A model generated the notes under the pieces. It was not told the DNA's origin. It saw nothing but the letters and a program-made list of their open reading frames with translations, and searched no databases. From Saccharothrix sp. S26 (lineage in GTDB: Bacteria; Actinomycetota; Actinomycetes; Mycobacteriales; Pseudonocardiaceae), in NCBI RefSeq assembly GCF_021390395.1, contig NZ_JAJUWT010000021.1, positions 1 through 64,000 on the forward strand: 64,000 nt of DNA, read 5' to 3'. Shown here in pieces: positions 1 through 8,892 of the stretch; position 1 is the first letter of the stretch; each line of letters starts with the position of its first letter. The position numbers and the translations under genes are program-made.

Positions 1-104
1 TGATCTGCCTGGCGCGGCGCCGCTGCGACGTGCTATTCGCCATGCTCCGCGACAAGACCTACTACCGGCACCCCGAACCCACTCCCGCCCCGGCTGCGGC
101 TTGA
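1..104 (+). mobile_element. IS110-family transposase, C-terminal end only
   Basis: The window opens inside a reading frame (first full codon at base 3) that ends at TGA 102-104. The residues RRRCDVLFAMLRDKTYY are the typical C-terminus of IS110/IS116/IS902 transposases (DEDD/Tnp_20 recombinases that act through a bridge RNA). The non-coding DNA just after the stop (TTGACAACCACATAGGGA) resembles the short right end of such elements. Only about 33 residues are visible, so it cannot be said whether the element is intact outside the window. Confidence 0.72.
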
Positions 105-878
105 CAACCACATAGGGACACCCCCCGCCTCGACCAACCGGCCGGCCGGACGGATCCCTCAACCTGGCCAGCCCCAACCGGCTGCCGCTCAACCTGACCG
201 GCTGGCCGAGCCAGCCGACCGACAGAGCCTCCGGCCACCGAATCTGCCCAGTGACCGACCGCCTGACCTGACGGCCTCAACTCCGGCCGGTTGCCGATCT
301 CCGATCACCTGGTCAGGCCGGCTGGCGAGGGGCCCGCCCAGCATTGACGTTCGACAAACGCTCACCGACACGACCGCGACCGACAGCCGGTCCCGCACCG
401 ACCGACCCATTCACCGATGCCCGACGACCGATGTCGCGCTCGTGCCCGCCAACCGTTCGTGCAGGTCGGCAGTGCATCCAACCCACAACTGGGAGGGATC
501 TGCCGACGGGCCGAACTCGCGGCGACTCCCACGATCGGTTGATCGGTCCCGCGACCGGCAGGCTGCGGTGTGGAGTTCTGGTTGACCTGGTCCCGTTCGG
601 CGGCGTGGTGGGCGACTGGGGTCGGCCCAGTCCGAGCGCGAGTCGACCCCGGAGCCCTGGCAGTGGTCCGCATGGGCCCGTGCGTGGTCATGACCGAGCG
701 AGCTTGTGGCCGTGGTCGCGGGCGGTGCGGCATGACACGAGGTGTTGTGACCGAGGAACAGTCGTGCGTGGCTGGTGGCGGGAGAGGGCTGGGGCGAAAG
801 TCTTGCCTCCAGCGGCCGGCGGTCGTGTGGAGGTGGTCGTTCGGCGGGGTGGTGGGGGTGGCGGTTACGGTGGCGGGC
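105..878. other. Long non-coding stretch rich in GACCG/CCGGC
   Basis: About 770 bases with no believable gene. The sequence is dominated by short CCGGCCGG, GACCGAC and CGACCG runs, and the open frames through it on both strands have no protein-like composition. The first 20 to 30 bases are probably the right end of the IS110 element. The rest may be DNA rearranged by IS insertion. No promoter or RNA structure was recognised apart from the G-rich stretch before the aldo/keto reductase. Confidence 0.5.
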
Positions 879-1799
879 GTGCCCGAATTTGCGCTCGGTT
901 TGGCCGCGCTCGGTCGTCCTGCCTACATCAACCTCGGGCGGGAGGACGCGTTGCCCGGCCGGCGGGACGTGGAGGCGATGCGCGCGCACTGCCACGCCGT
1001 GCTGGACGCGGCCTACGCGGCGGGGGTACGGAGGGTGGATGCGGCTCGCTCCTACGGGCGGGCCGAGGAGTTCCTGGGGCAGTGGCTGGCCGCACGAGGT
1101 CACCAGGACGTCCAGGTGTCGAGCAAGTGGGGTTACGCCTACGTCGCCGACTGGCGGCGGGACGCGGACACGCACGAGGTCAAGGAGCACTCGGTCGAGC
1201 GATTCACCCGGCAGTGGCGGGAGACCGAGGAACTGCTCGGGGCGCACGTCGGTCTCTACAACGTGCACTCGCTGACCGTCGACAGCCCGCTGTTCGGCGA
1301 CCCGGACCTGCTCCTCGCCCTGGGCGGGCTGCGCGACTCGGGCGTCCGTCTCGGCTTCTCCACCTCGGGCCCGCGCCAGGACGAGACGATCCGGCGCGCG
1401 TGGGAGCTGACGGTCGAGGGGCGGCGGCTGTTCGACAGCGTCCAGTCCACCTGGAACGTCCTGGAGACTTCGGTGGGGCCTGCGCTGGCGTTCGTCAAGG
1501 AGTCCGGCGGGGAGGTGTTCGTCAAGGAGGGCCTGGCCAACGGCAGGCTGGCCGTCGACCCGCCGCCGCGGGTGCGCGAGCTGGCCGAGAAGCACGACGT
1601 CGGGCCGGACGCCATCGCGTTGGCCGCCGTGCGCGCCCAACCGTGGGCGGACGTGGTGCTCTCCGGGGCCGCGAGCCCGGACCAGCTGCACGCCAACCTG
1701 AAGGCCCGTGACGTCGACCTCCAGCCGGACGACCTCGACGCCTGCGCCGAGCCGCCCGAGCGGTACTGGGCCACGCGGGCGTCGCTGGCCTGGGAGTGA
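879..1799 (+). CDS. Aldo/keto reductase
   Basis: A protein of about 306 residues with the AKR TIM-barrel plan. It has an N-terminal strand and substrate loop, the DAARSYGRAEEFLGQWL segment (the Asp and Tyr of the AKR tetrad), VSSKWGY (the catalytic Lys region), YNVHS, and a C-terminal cofactor region around VVLSGAASPDQL. The family reduces aldehydes or sugars, or oxidises the alcohols, with NAD(P)H. The closest type is D-threo-aldose/L-fucose dehydrogenase-like AKR; the substrate is unknown. GTG 879 gives the natural family N-terminus (MPEFALGLAALGRPAYINLG). GTG 870 is an alternative, and in-frame codons before that look non-coding. Confidence 0.85.
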   Translation: MPEFALGLAALGRPAYINLGREDALPGRRDVEAMRAHCHAVLDAAYAAGVRRVDAARSYGRAEEFLGQWLAARGHQDVQVSSKWGYAYVADWRRDADTHEVKEHSVERFTRQWRETEELLGAHVGLYNVHSLTVDSPLFGDPDLLLALGGLRDSGVRLGFSTSGPRQDETIRRAWELTVEGRRLFDSVQSTWNVLETSVGPALAFVKESGGEVFVKEGLANGRLAVDPPPRVRELAEKHDVGPDAIALAAVRAQPWADVVLSGAASPDQLHANLKARDVDLQPDDLDACAEPPERYWATRASLAWE

Positions 1800-1804
1800 G
1801 CCCG

Positions 1805-2098
1805 CTAGTCCGCTGCGCCGGGGAGGCGCCGGGCGAGTCGGACGTTGCCCGAGTCGAGGTCGACCGGTCCGCGTGGCGGGGCGGCGGACTCCTCGTCCTC
1901 GCCCAGCATCAACGTCACCTGCCGCTGTTGCAGCTCGATGTGCTTGCCGCCCTGGAAGACGGTGGTGAACTCCTCGAACGCGGTCGCCGACACGACCGGG
2001 TGACCCTTGCGCCGGCGCACCCAGCGCAGCAGCCGCTCGCCGGCCGCCAGGCCGAGCAGCAGCACCGCCAGGCCGGGGATCGACATCGCGAACATCAT
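1805..2098 (-). CDS. Small membrane-anchored protein (DUF6191-like)
   Basis: A 97-residue protein with one N-terminal membrane helix (MFAMSIPGLAVLLLGLAAG), a basic stretch RWVRRRKG, and a soluble tail containing a conserved-looking block FEEFTTVFQGGKHIELQQRQ. It resembles the DUF6191 group of actinobacterial membrane proteins, whose function is unknown. Its ATG overlaps the TGA of the upstream Nudix gene (ATGA), so the two are translationally coupled and probably form one operon. Confidence 0.7.
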   Translation of the reverse strand: MMFAMSIPGLAVLLLGLAAGERLLRWVRRRKGHPVVSATAFEEFTTVFQGGKHIELQQRQVTLMLGEDEESAAPPRGPVDLDSGNVRLARRLPGAAD

Positions 2099-2589
2099 GC
2101 CCACCGCAACCACTCCCGGATCAGGGCCCGACCGTCCGGCACGACCGGCCACCCGGGGTCTTCCGCCAACACCCGCACCTCGTCCACGCCCATCCAGCCG
2201 CCCCACGCCACTTCCTCCGGCTGATGGGTGAACGGCCCGTCGCTGCGCACCTCGTAAACGTGGGCGACGTACCGGATGGTTCCGTCCACGAACGGGGTGC
2301 TGAACCGGAACTCCGGGGCCGCCACGACCCCCAGCTCCTCGGCCAGCTCCCGCACCGCGCACTCGTCGGGCGTCTCACCCACCGCGACCACCCCGCCGCA
2401 CGTCGGGTCGTACAGTCCGGGGTAGACGTCCTTCGTGTCGGTGCGCCGGTGCACGTACAGGCGCGTCCCGTCCAGGGACCGCACGACGATGACCGCGCAG
2501 AGGTGCCACAGGCCCTCCGCGCGCATCCGGGCGCGCGTCGCCGTGCCGATGGGTGTGCCGTCCGGGCTGACCACCACTACGTGTTCCAC
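2095..2589 (-). CDS. Nudix hydrolase
   Basis: A 164-residue protein with a complete Nudix box at residues 66-88 (G66-x5-E72-x7-REL-x-EE-x-G-V), which binds the metal and catalyses hydrolysis of nucleoside diphosphate-X substrates. The N-terminal arrangement (V..DG..IG..TR, then HLCAVIVVRS) is like YfcD/IDI-type Nudix proteins, but the isomerase Cys/Glu signature is not obvious, so the substrate is open. The GTG start at 2589 has an excellent Shine-Dalgarno (GGGGAGG, 8 nt away). It is coupled to the small membrane protein downstream by a 4-bp overlap. Confidence 0.85.
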   Translation of the reverse strand: MEHVVVVSPDGTPIGTATRARMRAEGLWHLCAVIVVRSLDGTRLYVHRRTDTKDVYPGLYDPTCGGVVAVGETPDECAVRELAEELGVVAAPEFRFSTPFVDGTIRYVAHVYEVRSDGPFTHQPEEVAWGGWMGVDEVRVLAEDPGWPVVPDGRALIREWLRWA

Positions 2590-2605
2590 GTGAAGATCCT
2601 CCCCA

Positions 2606-2627
2606 GGTAGTACCGGCCCGTGCTACC
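2606..2627. promoter_or_regulatory. Inverted repeat between divergent genes
   Basis: GGTAGTAC-CGGCCC-GTGCTACC forms an 8-bp inverted repeat with one mismatch and a 6-nt spacer. It lies in the about 100-bp divergent region between the Nudix gene and the permease gene. It could be an operator or a hairpin in the permease leader. Confidence 0.35.
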
Positions 2628-2693
2628 CCGGGCCGACGCCCGCCGATGCCGCCGCTTCCTACCGTCGTGCCGTTCGCGTCACGAGGAGGAGTT

Positions 2694-5171
2694 GTGCCCA
2701 CATCCCTGCGGCTCGCGGTCGCCGAGTTCCGCAACCGGCCCGGCCGCGCCGTGCTGCCCGGTGTCGCCCTGGTCGTCGGCGTCGCCTGCCTGCTGGCCGC
2801 CCTGATGCTCAGCGACGCGATGGTCCGCGCCACGGACGAAGGCGCGCCCTCCGCGCCCGCCGGCGTCGACCTCGTCATCCGCCCACCGCTGCGCGGCGAC
2901 GGCGAAGCCCTCGACCAGGCGACCGCCGATCGGGTGGCGCAGGTCGCCGGGGTGAGGGTGGCGCAGCCGATCCGCGAGGTCCGCGCCGACCTGCTGCTCG
3001 ACGGCGGACGGGCGGGCGACCGCCGCGCCACCGCCGACATCGAGCCAGACCGCCCCGAGCTGCACCGCGTGCCGATCCTGGAAGGCCGTTCGCCGGGCCA
3101 CGACGGCGAGATCGCGATCGACCGCGTCACGGCCTACGAGCACGGCCTCAAGCCGGGCTCCACGGTCGAGGTGGCCGACGCCGCGGGCAAGCCGCTGGAC
3201 GTCGTCGTCCGCGGCATCACCAAGCGCGGCTCGCTGGCCGAGGAGCCGGTGGTCGTGATCGGCGAGGGCTTGGCCGCCAAGCTCGGCGGCGAGCCGCGGA
3301 CCGAGGCGATCTACGTGGTCGGCGGTGACCGGGACGCCGTCGCACGGGCCGCGGGCGACGGCGTCCGCGTGGACACCAGGGCGGCGATCGCCGCGGAGCC
3401 CGCCAACAACGACCTCGCGGCCGTGCTGCTGCCGTTCAGCATCCTGGCGCTGGCCACGTCCGTCTTCGTCGCCTCGGCCACCTACCGGGCCGTCTACGCG
3501 CAACGGCAGCGGCACACCGCGCTGCTGCGCTGCCTCGGCGCGCACCGCGGCCCGCTGGTCTGGGCGAACCTCCTCGAAGCGCTGCTCACCGGCGTGGTCG
3601 CGGGCGCGGTCGGCGCGGTGCTCGGCGGGTCGGTGGCGTGGCTGCTGGCCAGGCTGTTCGACGCCACGGGCCTGTCCTCGCTGCTCGGCGCGGTGGAGCT
3701 GAGCCCGTCGCTGCTGCCCACGGTCGGCCAGTCGCTGATCGGCGTCGTCACGGCGGCCGCGCTCAGCGCGTTCGCCGCGGTCCGGCCCGCGCTGGCCGCC
3801 GCGCGCATCTCGCCGCTCGCGGCACTGCGGACGTCCGAAGGTCAGACGCCCGACCGGGACGTGGTGCGCCGCCGTCGGGTCTTCGGCATCGGGCTCGTGG
3901 TCGTCGCCGGCCTGATGGGCGCGCTGGCGGTGCTCGCCCAGGGCTCGCTGATCGCGATCTTCCTGGTCCTGTTCTCCGGCATCATCGCCGTGTTCGGCCT
4001 GTTCGGCGTCCTGGGACCGGTGGTCGTGCCCGCGCTGGGCCGGGTCTTCGGCTCGGTCGCGAGCCGCTTCGGCGGTGCGCAGTGGAAGCTGGCCGCGGCC
4101 GAGGTGCGGCGCGTGCCGCAGCGGTCGGCGTCGGTGGCGATGCCGCTGCTCCTGGCCGCCGCCATGGTCACGTTCTTCGCCGTCACGGTCGGCTCGGCGC
4201 AGCGCATGGAGGACGAGTTCAGCAACGAGCCGCGGCCCGACGCCGTGGTGGCGGACTCGGGCGGACGCCCCCTGGCCGACGGTGTCGGCGTGGCGGCCGA
4301 ACGGCCCGAAGCGGCGGCCGCGGTCGTGGTGCACGGCGTCACCGCCGACCAGAAGGACGACGAGGGCTACGCGTTCCCGACGCAGGTCCTCGGTGCCGAC
4401 CCCGGCGCCATGCGCGACTGGCTGACCAGGCAGGACGTCGATGCGAAGGACTTCGCGCCCGGCACCGTCATGCTCGCCGACTGGTTCGCCGAGCGGTTCG
4501 GCGCGCAGCCGGGCCGGCCGTTCACGGTCGAGGGACTGCCCGGCGGCCCGCGCACGGCCACGTTCGTGGGCACGTTCACCGGATCGGTGCTCGACGACGC
4601 CGACGTGCTGCTGGCCGACCCGGGCCTGGCCCCCGCGTCGAAGGTGCTGGTCGCGTTCGCGCCGGGCGCCGACCCGGCCGCCTACCAGGCGGGTGTGCGT
4701 GCCGCGCTGGCCGACGCGCCCACCGTTCTGGTGAAGACGAAGGCGGAGACGAGCGCGCAGAACCAGCGCTACCTCGACCTGGGGATCGTGATGCTGATGG
4801 TGCTGCTGGGGCTGTCCGTGGCGGTCGCCGTGACCGGTATCGGGACCGCGTTGACGATCTCCGTCCAGGAGCGCCGCAAGGAGCTGGCGCTGCGGCGCGC
4901 GCTGGGCGTCACGAAGGGCGGCCTGCAAGGGGGCGTGGTGGCCGAAGCGGTGCTGTTGGCGCTGGTGGGCGTGCTGGGCGGGGGCGTGTTCGGCCTCGTC
5001 TACGCCGAGCTGACGCTGGCCGCGATCGGCGTGTTCGCCTGGCCCACGGCGGCGGTCGCGCCGCTGCTGGTGGGCGGCGCCGGGGTGGTGGTCCTGGCCG
5101 TGCTCGCGGCGTTCGGCCCGGCCCGCGGCGCGTCCCGGATCAGGCCCGCCGCGGGGCTCGCGGCCGGCTGA
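2694..5171 (+). CDS. FtsX/MacB-type ABC transporter permease
   Basis: An 825-residue membrane protein. It has an N-terminal helix (VLPGVALVVGVACLLAALML), a large extracytoplasmic MacB-like periplasmic-core region (about residues 45-250), then two FtsX-type membrane blocks with the characteristic cytoplasmic motif (QRQRHTALLRCLGAHRG and QERRKELALRRALGVTKG). This is the domain-duplicated permease of the MacB/LolCDE-like export class, which moves lipids, peptides or drugs or works as a mechanotransmission unit. No ATP-binding partner is encoded next to it; a partner elsewhere is needed. GTG 2694 is chosen because GAGGAGGAG lies directly upstream. The gene is monocistronic, with dop 52 bp downstream. 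Confidence 0.88.
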   Translation: MPTSLRLAVAEFRNRPGRAVLPGVALVVGVACLLAALMLSDAMVRATDEGAPSAPAGVDLVIRPPLRGDGEALDQATADRVAQVAGVRVAQPIREVRADLLLDGGRAGDRRATADIEPDRPELHRVPILEGRSPGHDGEIAIDRVTAYEHGLKPGSTVEVADAAGKPLDVVVRGITKRGSLAEEPVVVIGEGLAAKLGGEPRTEAIYVVGGDRDAVARAAGDGVRVDTRAAIAAEPANNDLAAVLLPFSILALATSVFVASATYRAVYAQRQRHTALLRCLGAHRGPLVWANLLEALLTGVVAGAVGAVLGGSVAWLLARLFDATGLSSLLGAVELSPSLLPTVGQSLIGVVTAAALSAFAAVRPALAAARISPLAALRTSEGQTPDRDVVRRRRVFGIGLVVVAGLMGALAVLAQGSLIAIFLVLFSGIIAVFGLFGVLGPVVVPALGRVFGSVASRFGGAQWKLAAAEVRRVPQRSASVAMPLLLAAAMVTFFAVTVGSAQRMEDEFSNEPRPDAVVADSGGRPLADGVGVAAERPEAAAAVVVHGVTADQKDDEGYAFPTQVLGADPGAMRDWLTRQDVDAKDFAPGTVMLADWFAERFGAQPGRPFTVEGLPGGPRTATFVGTFTGSVLDDADVLLADPGLAPASKVLVAFAPGADPAAYQAGVRAALADAPTVLVKTKAETSAQNQRYLDLGIVMLMVLLGLSVAVAVTGIGTALTISVQERRKELALRRALGVTKGGLQGGVVAEAVLLALVGVLGGGVFGLVYAELTLAAIGVFAWPTAAVAPLLVGGAGVVVLAVLAAFGPARGASRIRPAAGLAAG

Positions 5172-5211
5172 AACGTGACCCGGGTTCCGGCGGTGTGCCG
5201 GTGGAAGGTCG

Positions 5212-5217
5212 TAGTCT
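5212..5217 (+). promoter_or_regulatory. -10 element of leaderless dop promoter
   Basis: TAGTCT fits TANNNT and ends exactly 6 nt before the dop ATG, so transcription should begin at the start codon. No Shine-Dalgarno is present, which fits a leaderless mRNA. Confidence 0.55.
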
Positions 5218-5223
5218 GCGTAC

Positions 5224-6717
5224 ATGCGGCGGATCATGGGAACCGAAGTCGAGTACGGCATCTCGGTGCCGGGTGACGCGACGGCGAACCCGGTGCTCAC
5301 CTCGACACAGGTCGTGCTGGCCTACGCGGCGGCCGCCGACATACCGCGAGCGCGCCGGGCCCGCTGGGACTACGAGGTCGAATCGCCGCTGCGCGACGCG
5401 CGCGGCTTCGACCTCGGCACCCCCGGCGGCCACCCCGGCGACAGCGATGTCGAGGACCTGGGCGCGGCCAACGTCATCCTCACCAACGGCGCGCGCCTCT
5501 ACGTCGACCACGCGCACCCCGAGTACTCCGCGCCCGAGGTCACCAACGCCCGCGACGCGGTGATCTGGGACAAGGCGGGGGAGCGGGTGATGGAGGAGGC
5601 CGCGATGCGCGCGGCCACCGTCCCCGGTCAGCCCCGGCTGCAGCTGTACAAGAACAACGTCGACGGCAAGGGCGCCAGCTACGGCACCCACGAGAACTAC
5701 CTGATGCAGCGCAGCACGCCGTTCACCGCGGTGATCGCCGGGCTGACGCCGTTCTTCGTGTCGCGCCAGGTCGTCGTCGGCTCCGGCCGCGTCGGCATCG
5801 GCGCGGCGGGCGAGGAGGCCGGCTACCAGCTGTCCCAGCGCTCGGACTACATCGAGGTCGAGGTCGGCCTGGAGACCACGCTCAAGCGCGGCATCATCAA
5901 CACCCGCGACGAGCCGCACGCCGACGCGGACAAGTACCGCAGGCTGCACGTCATCATCGGCGACGCCAACCTGGCCGAGTACTCGACCTACATCAAGTGC
6001 GGCTCCACCTCGCTCGTGCTCGACATGATCGAGGCCGGCCGCCGGTTCGACGACCTGCGCCTGCAGGAGCCGGTGCGGGCGGTGCACCAGATCAGCCACG
6101 ACCCCACGCTCAAGACGAAGGTCGAGCTGACCAACGGCCGCAAGTTCACCGGGTTGGACCTGCAGTTCGCCTACTACGAGCGCGCCGCCGCGTTCGTGGA
6201 GCAGGAGGGCTACGGCGACCGGGACGTGCTGCGCGTGTGGGGCGAGGTGCTCGACGCGCTGGCCCGCGACCCGCAGGAGTGCGCCGACCGGCTCGACTGG
6301 GTGGCGAAGCTGCGGTTGCTCGAAGGGTATCGCGCCCGCGACGGCCTGGCCTGGGGCTCGCCCCGGCTGTCGCTGGTCGACCTGCAGTACTCCGACGTGC
6401 GGCTGGACAAGGGCCTGTACAACCGGCTGGTGGCCCGCGGCTCGATGAAGCGCCTGGTCAGCGAGGAGGAGGTGCGCGCGGCCATCCTCGCCCCACCGGA
6501 GGACACCCGCGCCTACTTCCGCGGCCGCTGCCTGGAGCGCTACCCCACCTCGGTGGCCGCCGCCTCGTGGGATTCGGTGATCTTCGACCTCGGTCGGGAA
6601 TCACTCGTGCGCATCCCCACCCTCGAACCACTGCGCGGTACGAAAGCGCACGTCGGAGCCCTGCTGGAAGCCTCGGACACGGCCGAGCAACTGGTGGAGG
6701 CCCTGACCCGGGGCTGA
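5224..6717 (+). CDS. dop: Pup deamidase/depupylase Dop
   Basis: A 497-residue glutamine-synthetase-fold enzyme that removes Pup from substrates and, in species whose Pup ends in Gln, deamidates that residue. Recognisable features are the N-terminal [14 protein letters not shown] (catalytic Glu loop), the HPEYSAPEV and [18 protein letters not shown] segments for ATP/Mg binding, and [19 protein letters not shown] shared with PafA. Length and motifs match the actinobacterial family. It is followed by pup 84 bp downstream. Because Pup here ends in Glu, Dop may be needed only for depupylation. Confidence 0.97.
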   Translation: MRRIMGTEVEYGISVPGDATANPVLTSTQVVLAYAAAADIPRARRARWDYEVESPLRDARGFDLGTPGGHPGDSDVEDLGAANVILTNGARLYVDHAHPEYSAPEVTNARDAVIWDKAGERVMEEAAMRAATVPGQPRLQLYKNNVDGKGASYGTHENYLMQRSTPFTAVIAGLTPFFVSRQVVVGSGRVGIGAAGEEAGYQLSQRSDYIEVEVGLETTLKRGIINTRDEPHADADKYRRLHVIIGDANLAEYSTYIKCGSTSLVLDMIEAGRRFDDLRLQEPVRAVHQISHDPTLKTKVELTNGRKFTGLDLQFAYYERAAAFVEQEGYGDRDVLRVWGEVLDALARDPQECADRLDWVAKLRLLEGYRARDGLAWGSPRLSLVDLQYSDVRLDKGLYNRLVARGSMKRLVSEEEVRAAILAPPEDTRAYFRGRCLERYPTSVAAASWDSVIFDLGRESLVRIPTLEPLRGTKAHVGALLEASDTAEQLVEALTRG

Positions 6718-6801
6718 TCAACAGACCCGAGTGGCAGGCGCAGGATGTCGTACCTGGTGGGTAGTGTTTAACTCGCAGGACCCGAGGACCGGGAGGTCGA
6801 C

Positions 6802-6996
6802 ATGGCCCAGGAACAGGTTCAGCGCCAAGGCGGCGGTGACGGCGACGAGAGCGGCGACGGCGCGGCCGGCGCCGGCCAGGAACGCCGGGAGAAGCTCGGC
6901 GAGGACGTCGACGCCATCCTCGACGAGATCGACGACGTGCTCGAGGAGAACGCCGAGGACTTCGTCCGCGCGTACGTGCAAAAGGGCGGCGAGTAA
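6802..6996 (+). CDS. pup: Prokaryotic ubiquitin-like protein Pup
   Basis: A 64-residue, acidic, disordered protein tag. The C-terminal half ([35 protein letters not shown]) is the conserved helix that binds the proteasomal ATPase coiled coil, followed by the GG-E end. The last residue is Glu, so it can be ligated by PafA directly without Dop deamidation (Mycobacterium Pup ends in Gln). The start ATG has GGGAGG 5 nt upstream. The N-terminal half is Gly/Gln-rich and variable, as expected. Confidence 0.97.
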   Translation: MAQEQVQRQGGGDGDESGDGAAGAGQERREKLGEDVDAILDEIDDVLEENAEDFVRAYVQKGGE

Positions 6997-7030
6997 GAAG
7001 CCGCCGGCGGGACAGGAGAAGAACGCACAC

Positions 7031-7879
7031 ATGGACCACAGCTCGACCGGGCACTTCCCGGCCGCGTCGTTGCCCCCGGCCTACCTCAGGCCGGGGTCGT
7101 CGTCGTTCACCGATTTCCTCCGCGCGCAGGCTCCCGAACTGCTGCCGTCGAGCCGCCCGCTGCCGGAGGGCAGCGCGGTGCAGGCCCCGCACGGCACGAC
7201 CATCGTCGCCCTCACGTTCAAGGGCGGCGTGGTGATCGCGGGCGACCGGCGCGCCACGATGGGCAACGTGATCGCCCAGCGCGACATGAAGAAGGTGTTC
7301 ATCACCGACGACTACTCGGCGGTGGGCATCGCGGGCACGGCGGGCATCGCGGTCGAGATCGTCCGGCTCTACGCGGTCGAGCTCCGGCACTACGAGAAGA
7401 TCGAGGGCGTCTCGCTGTCGCTGGACGGCAAGGCGAACCGGCTCTCCGCGATGATCAAGGGCAACCTGGACGCGGCGCTCGCGGGCCTCGCGGTCGTGCC
7501 GCTGTTCGCGGGCTTCGACACCGACGCGCCCGACCCGGACCGGGCGGGCCGCATCATCTCCTACGACGTGACCGGCGGCCGGTACGAGGAGTCGCAGGGC
7601 TACCAGGCCGTGGGCTCGGGCTCGCTGTTCGCGAAGTCGGCGATGAAGAAGCTCTACGACCCCGACGCCGACGCCGAGGCCGCCGCGAGGACCGCGATCG
7701 AGGCGCTGTACGACGCGGCGGACGACGACTCGGGCACCGGCGGCCCGGACGTGATCCGCAAGATCTACCCGGTCGTCGTGACGATCACCGCCGAGGGCGC
7801 GGTCCACCTGCCCGACGCGGACACCGCCACGTTGGCCGAGGCGGTCGTCGAGGGCCGCAAGTCCAAGCCGGCGGGCTGA
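7031..7879 (+). CDS. prcB: 20S proteasome beta subunit
   Basis: A 282-residue precursor. The propeptide is residues 1-55, and processing at HG|TT exposes Thr56 as the N-terminal nucleophile. The mature protein starts [21 protein letters not shown], containing the Asp and Arg/Lys active-site surroundings. PrcB forms the two inner heptameric rings and holds the protease sites that degrade pupylated proteins. It starts 34 bp after pup and is followed by prcA 53 bp later, the conserved actinobacterial order. Confidence 0.97.
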   Translation: MDHSSTGHFPAASLPPAYLRPGSSSFTDFLRAQAPELLPSSRPLPEGSAVQAPHGTTIVALTFKGGVVIAGDRRATMGNVIAQRDMKKVFITDDYSAVGIAGTAGIAVEIVRLYAVELRHYEKIEGVSLSLDGKANRLSAMIKGNLDAALAGLAVVPLFAGFDTDAPDPDRAGRIISYDVTGGRYEESQGYQAVGSGSLFAKSAMKKLYDPDADAEAAARTAIEALYDAADDDSGTGGPDVIRKIYPVVVTITAEGAVHLPDADTATLAEAVVEGRKSKPAG

Positions 7880-7932
7880 GCCGTGCCGACCCCGATCCCC
7901 ACCCGCATCCGCCGAGCCCGGGAGCCGCAGCA

Positions 7933-8748
7933 GTGACGATGCCGTTGTACGCCTCACCCGAGCAGATCCTCCGCGACCGCGCGGAGTACGCCCGGAAGGG
8001 CATCGCCCGAGGCCGGAGCGTCGTGGTGCTCCGCTACGCCGACGGCGTGCTGTTCGTCGCGGAGAACCCGTCCGCGACCCTGCACAAGGTGTCCGAGATC
8101 TACGACCGCATCGCGTTCGCCGCGGTCGGCCGCTACAGCGAGTTCGAGAACCTGCGCCAAGCGGGCATCCGGTTCGCCGACATCCGCGGCTACCAGAACG
8201 ACCCGCGCGACGTCACGGGCCGTTCGCTGGCGAACGTCTACGCCCAGACCCTGGGCTCGATCTTCGCCGAGCAGATCAAGCCCCTCGAGGTGGAGATCTG
8301 CGTGGCCGAGGTCGGCGTCGACCCGGAGCAGGACACCCTCTACCGCCTGACCTACGACGGCTCGATCGTGGAAGAGCCGCAGTACGTCGTGATGGGTGGC
8401 CAGGCCGAGGCCACGGGCACCGCCCTCAAGGACGCCTACAGCGAGGGCCAACCGCTGGCCGACGCCGTCCGCACCGCGGTCAAGGCCCTCAGCGCCGGCA
8501 GCACCACCACCGGCAACGGCAAACCGGACCTCCTCGACCGCGGCAAGCTGGAAGTGGCGGTCCTGGAACGCGCCCGTCCCCGCCGAGCCTTCCGCCGCAT
8601 CGCGGGTGCCGCCCTGGCCGCACTGCTGCCCGGCGACGACCCTGCCCCGACCGAGGCCGAGCCCGCGTCGGAGGAGCCGCCCGCCAAGGGCGGCAAGAAG
8701 AAGCCGGTGACGGACGTGAACCTCCCGCCGAACGACGACAAGCCGTAG
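7933..8748 (+). CDS. prcA: 20S proteasome alpha subunit
   Basis: A 271-residue subunit of the outer heptameric rings that gate the chamber and dock the activator. Conserved parts are [28 protein letters not shown] (alpha N-terminal helix), [31 protein letters not shown] and [16 protein letters not shown]. The C-terminal tail (after about residue 235) is Pro/Lys/Glu-rich and variable. GTG 7933 is preferred over ATG 7939 because GGGAG lies 8 nt upstream of it. The gene ends the dop-pup-prcBA unit at a strong hairpin; pafA is not next in line. Confidence 0.96.
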   Translation: MTMPLYASPEQILRDRAEYARKGIARGRSVVVLRYADGVLFVAENPSATLHKVSEIYDRIAFAAVGRYSEFENLRQAGIRFADIRGYQNDPRDVTGRSLANVYAQTLGSIFAEQIKPLEVEICVAEVGVDPEQDTLYRLTYDGSIVEEPQYVVMGGQAEATGTALKDAYSEGQPLADAVRTAVKALSAGSTTTGNGKPDLLDRGKLEVAVLERARPRRAFRRIAGAALAALLPGDDPAPTEAEPASEEPPAKGGKKKPVTDVNLPPNDDKP

Positions 8749-8755
8749 GTTCCGC

Positions 8756-8803
8756 ACCACGGCGAAGGCCCCCGGCACGGTCGCCGGGGGCCTTCGCCGT
8801 GGT
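8756..8803. terminator. Strong hairpin terminator after prcA
   Basis: A perfect 21-bp inverted repeat beginning ACCACGGCGAAGGCC with a 6-nt loop (ACGGTC). It lacks a T-tract, as is usual in actinobacteria. It lies between prcA and the convergent glpD gene, so it can end transcription from both sides. Confidence 0.85.
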
Positions 8804-8892
8804 GGGGACGTCGTCGCGGACCAGTGGCGCGGCTCCACCACGATCGGGCCCACGAGGTGGGCGGCGACCCGGTCACCGGCGGGCCCCAGGAC

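Noticed and set aside
344-1711. Long open frames on both strands over the aldo/keto reductase and the preceding non-coding DNA
   Set aside because: Arg/Gly/Pro-rich composition with no domain; the reductase frame has clear family motifs. High G+C leaves most antisense frames open.
2679-5300. 873-codon antisense frame opposite the permease
   Set aside because: Composition is His/Arg/Gly-rich shadow coding; the plus strand has the FtsX signatures and a strong ribosome-binding site.
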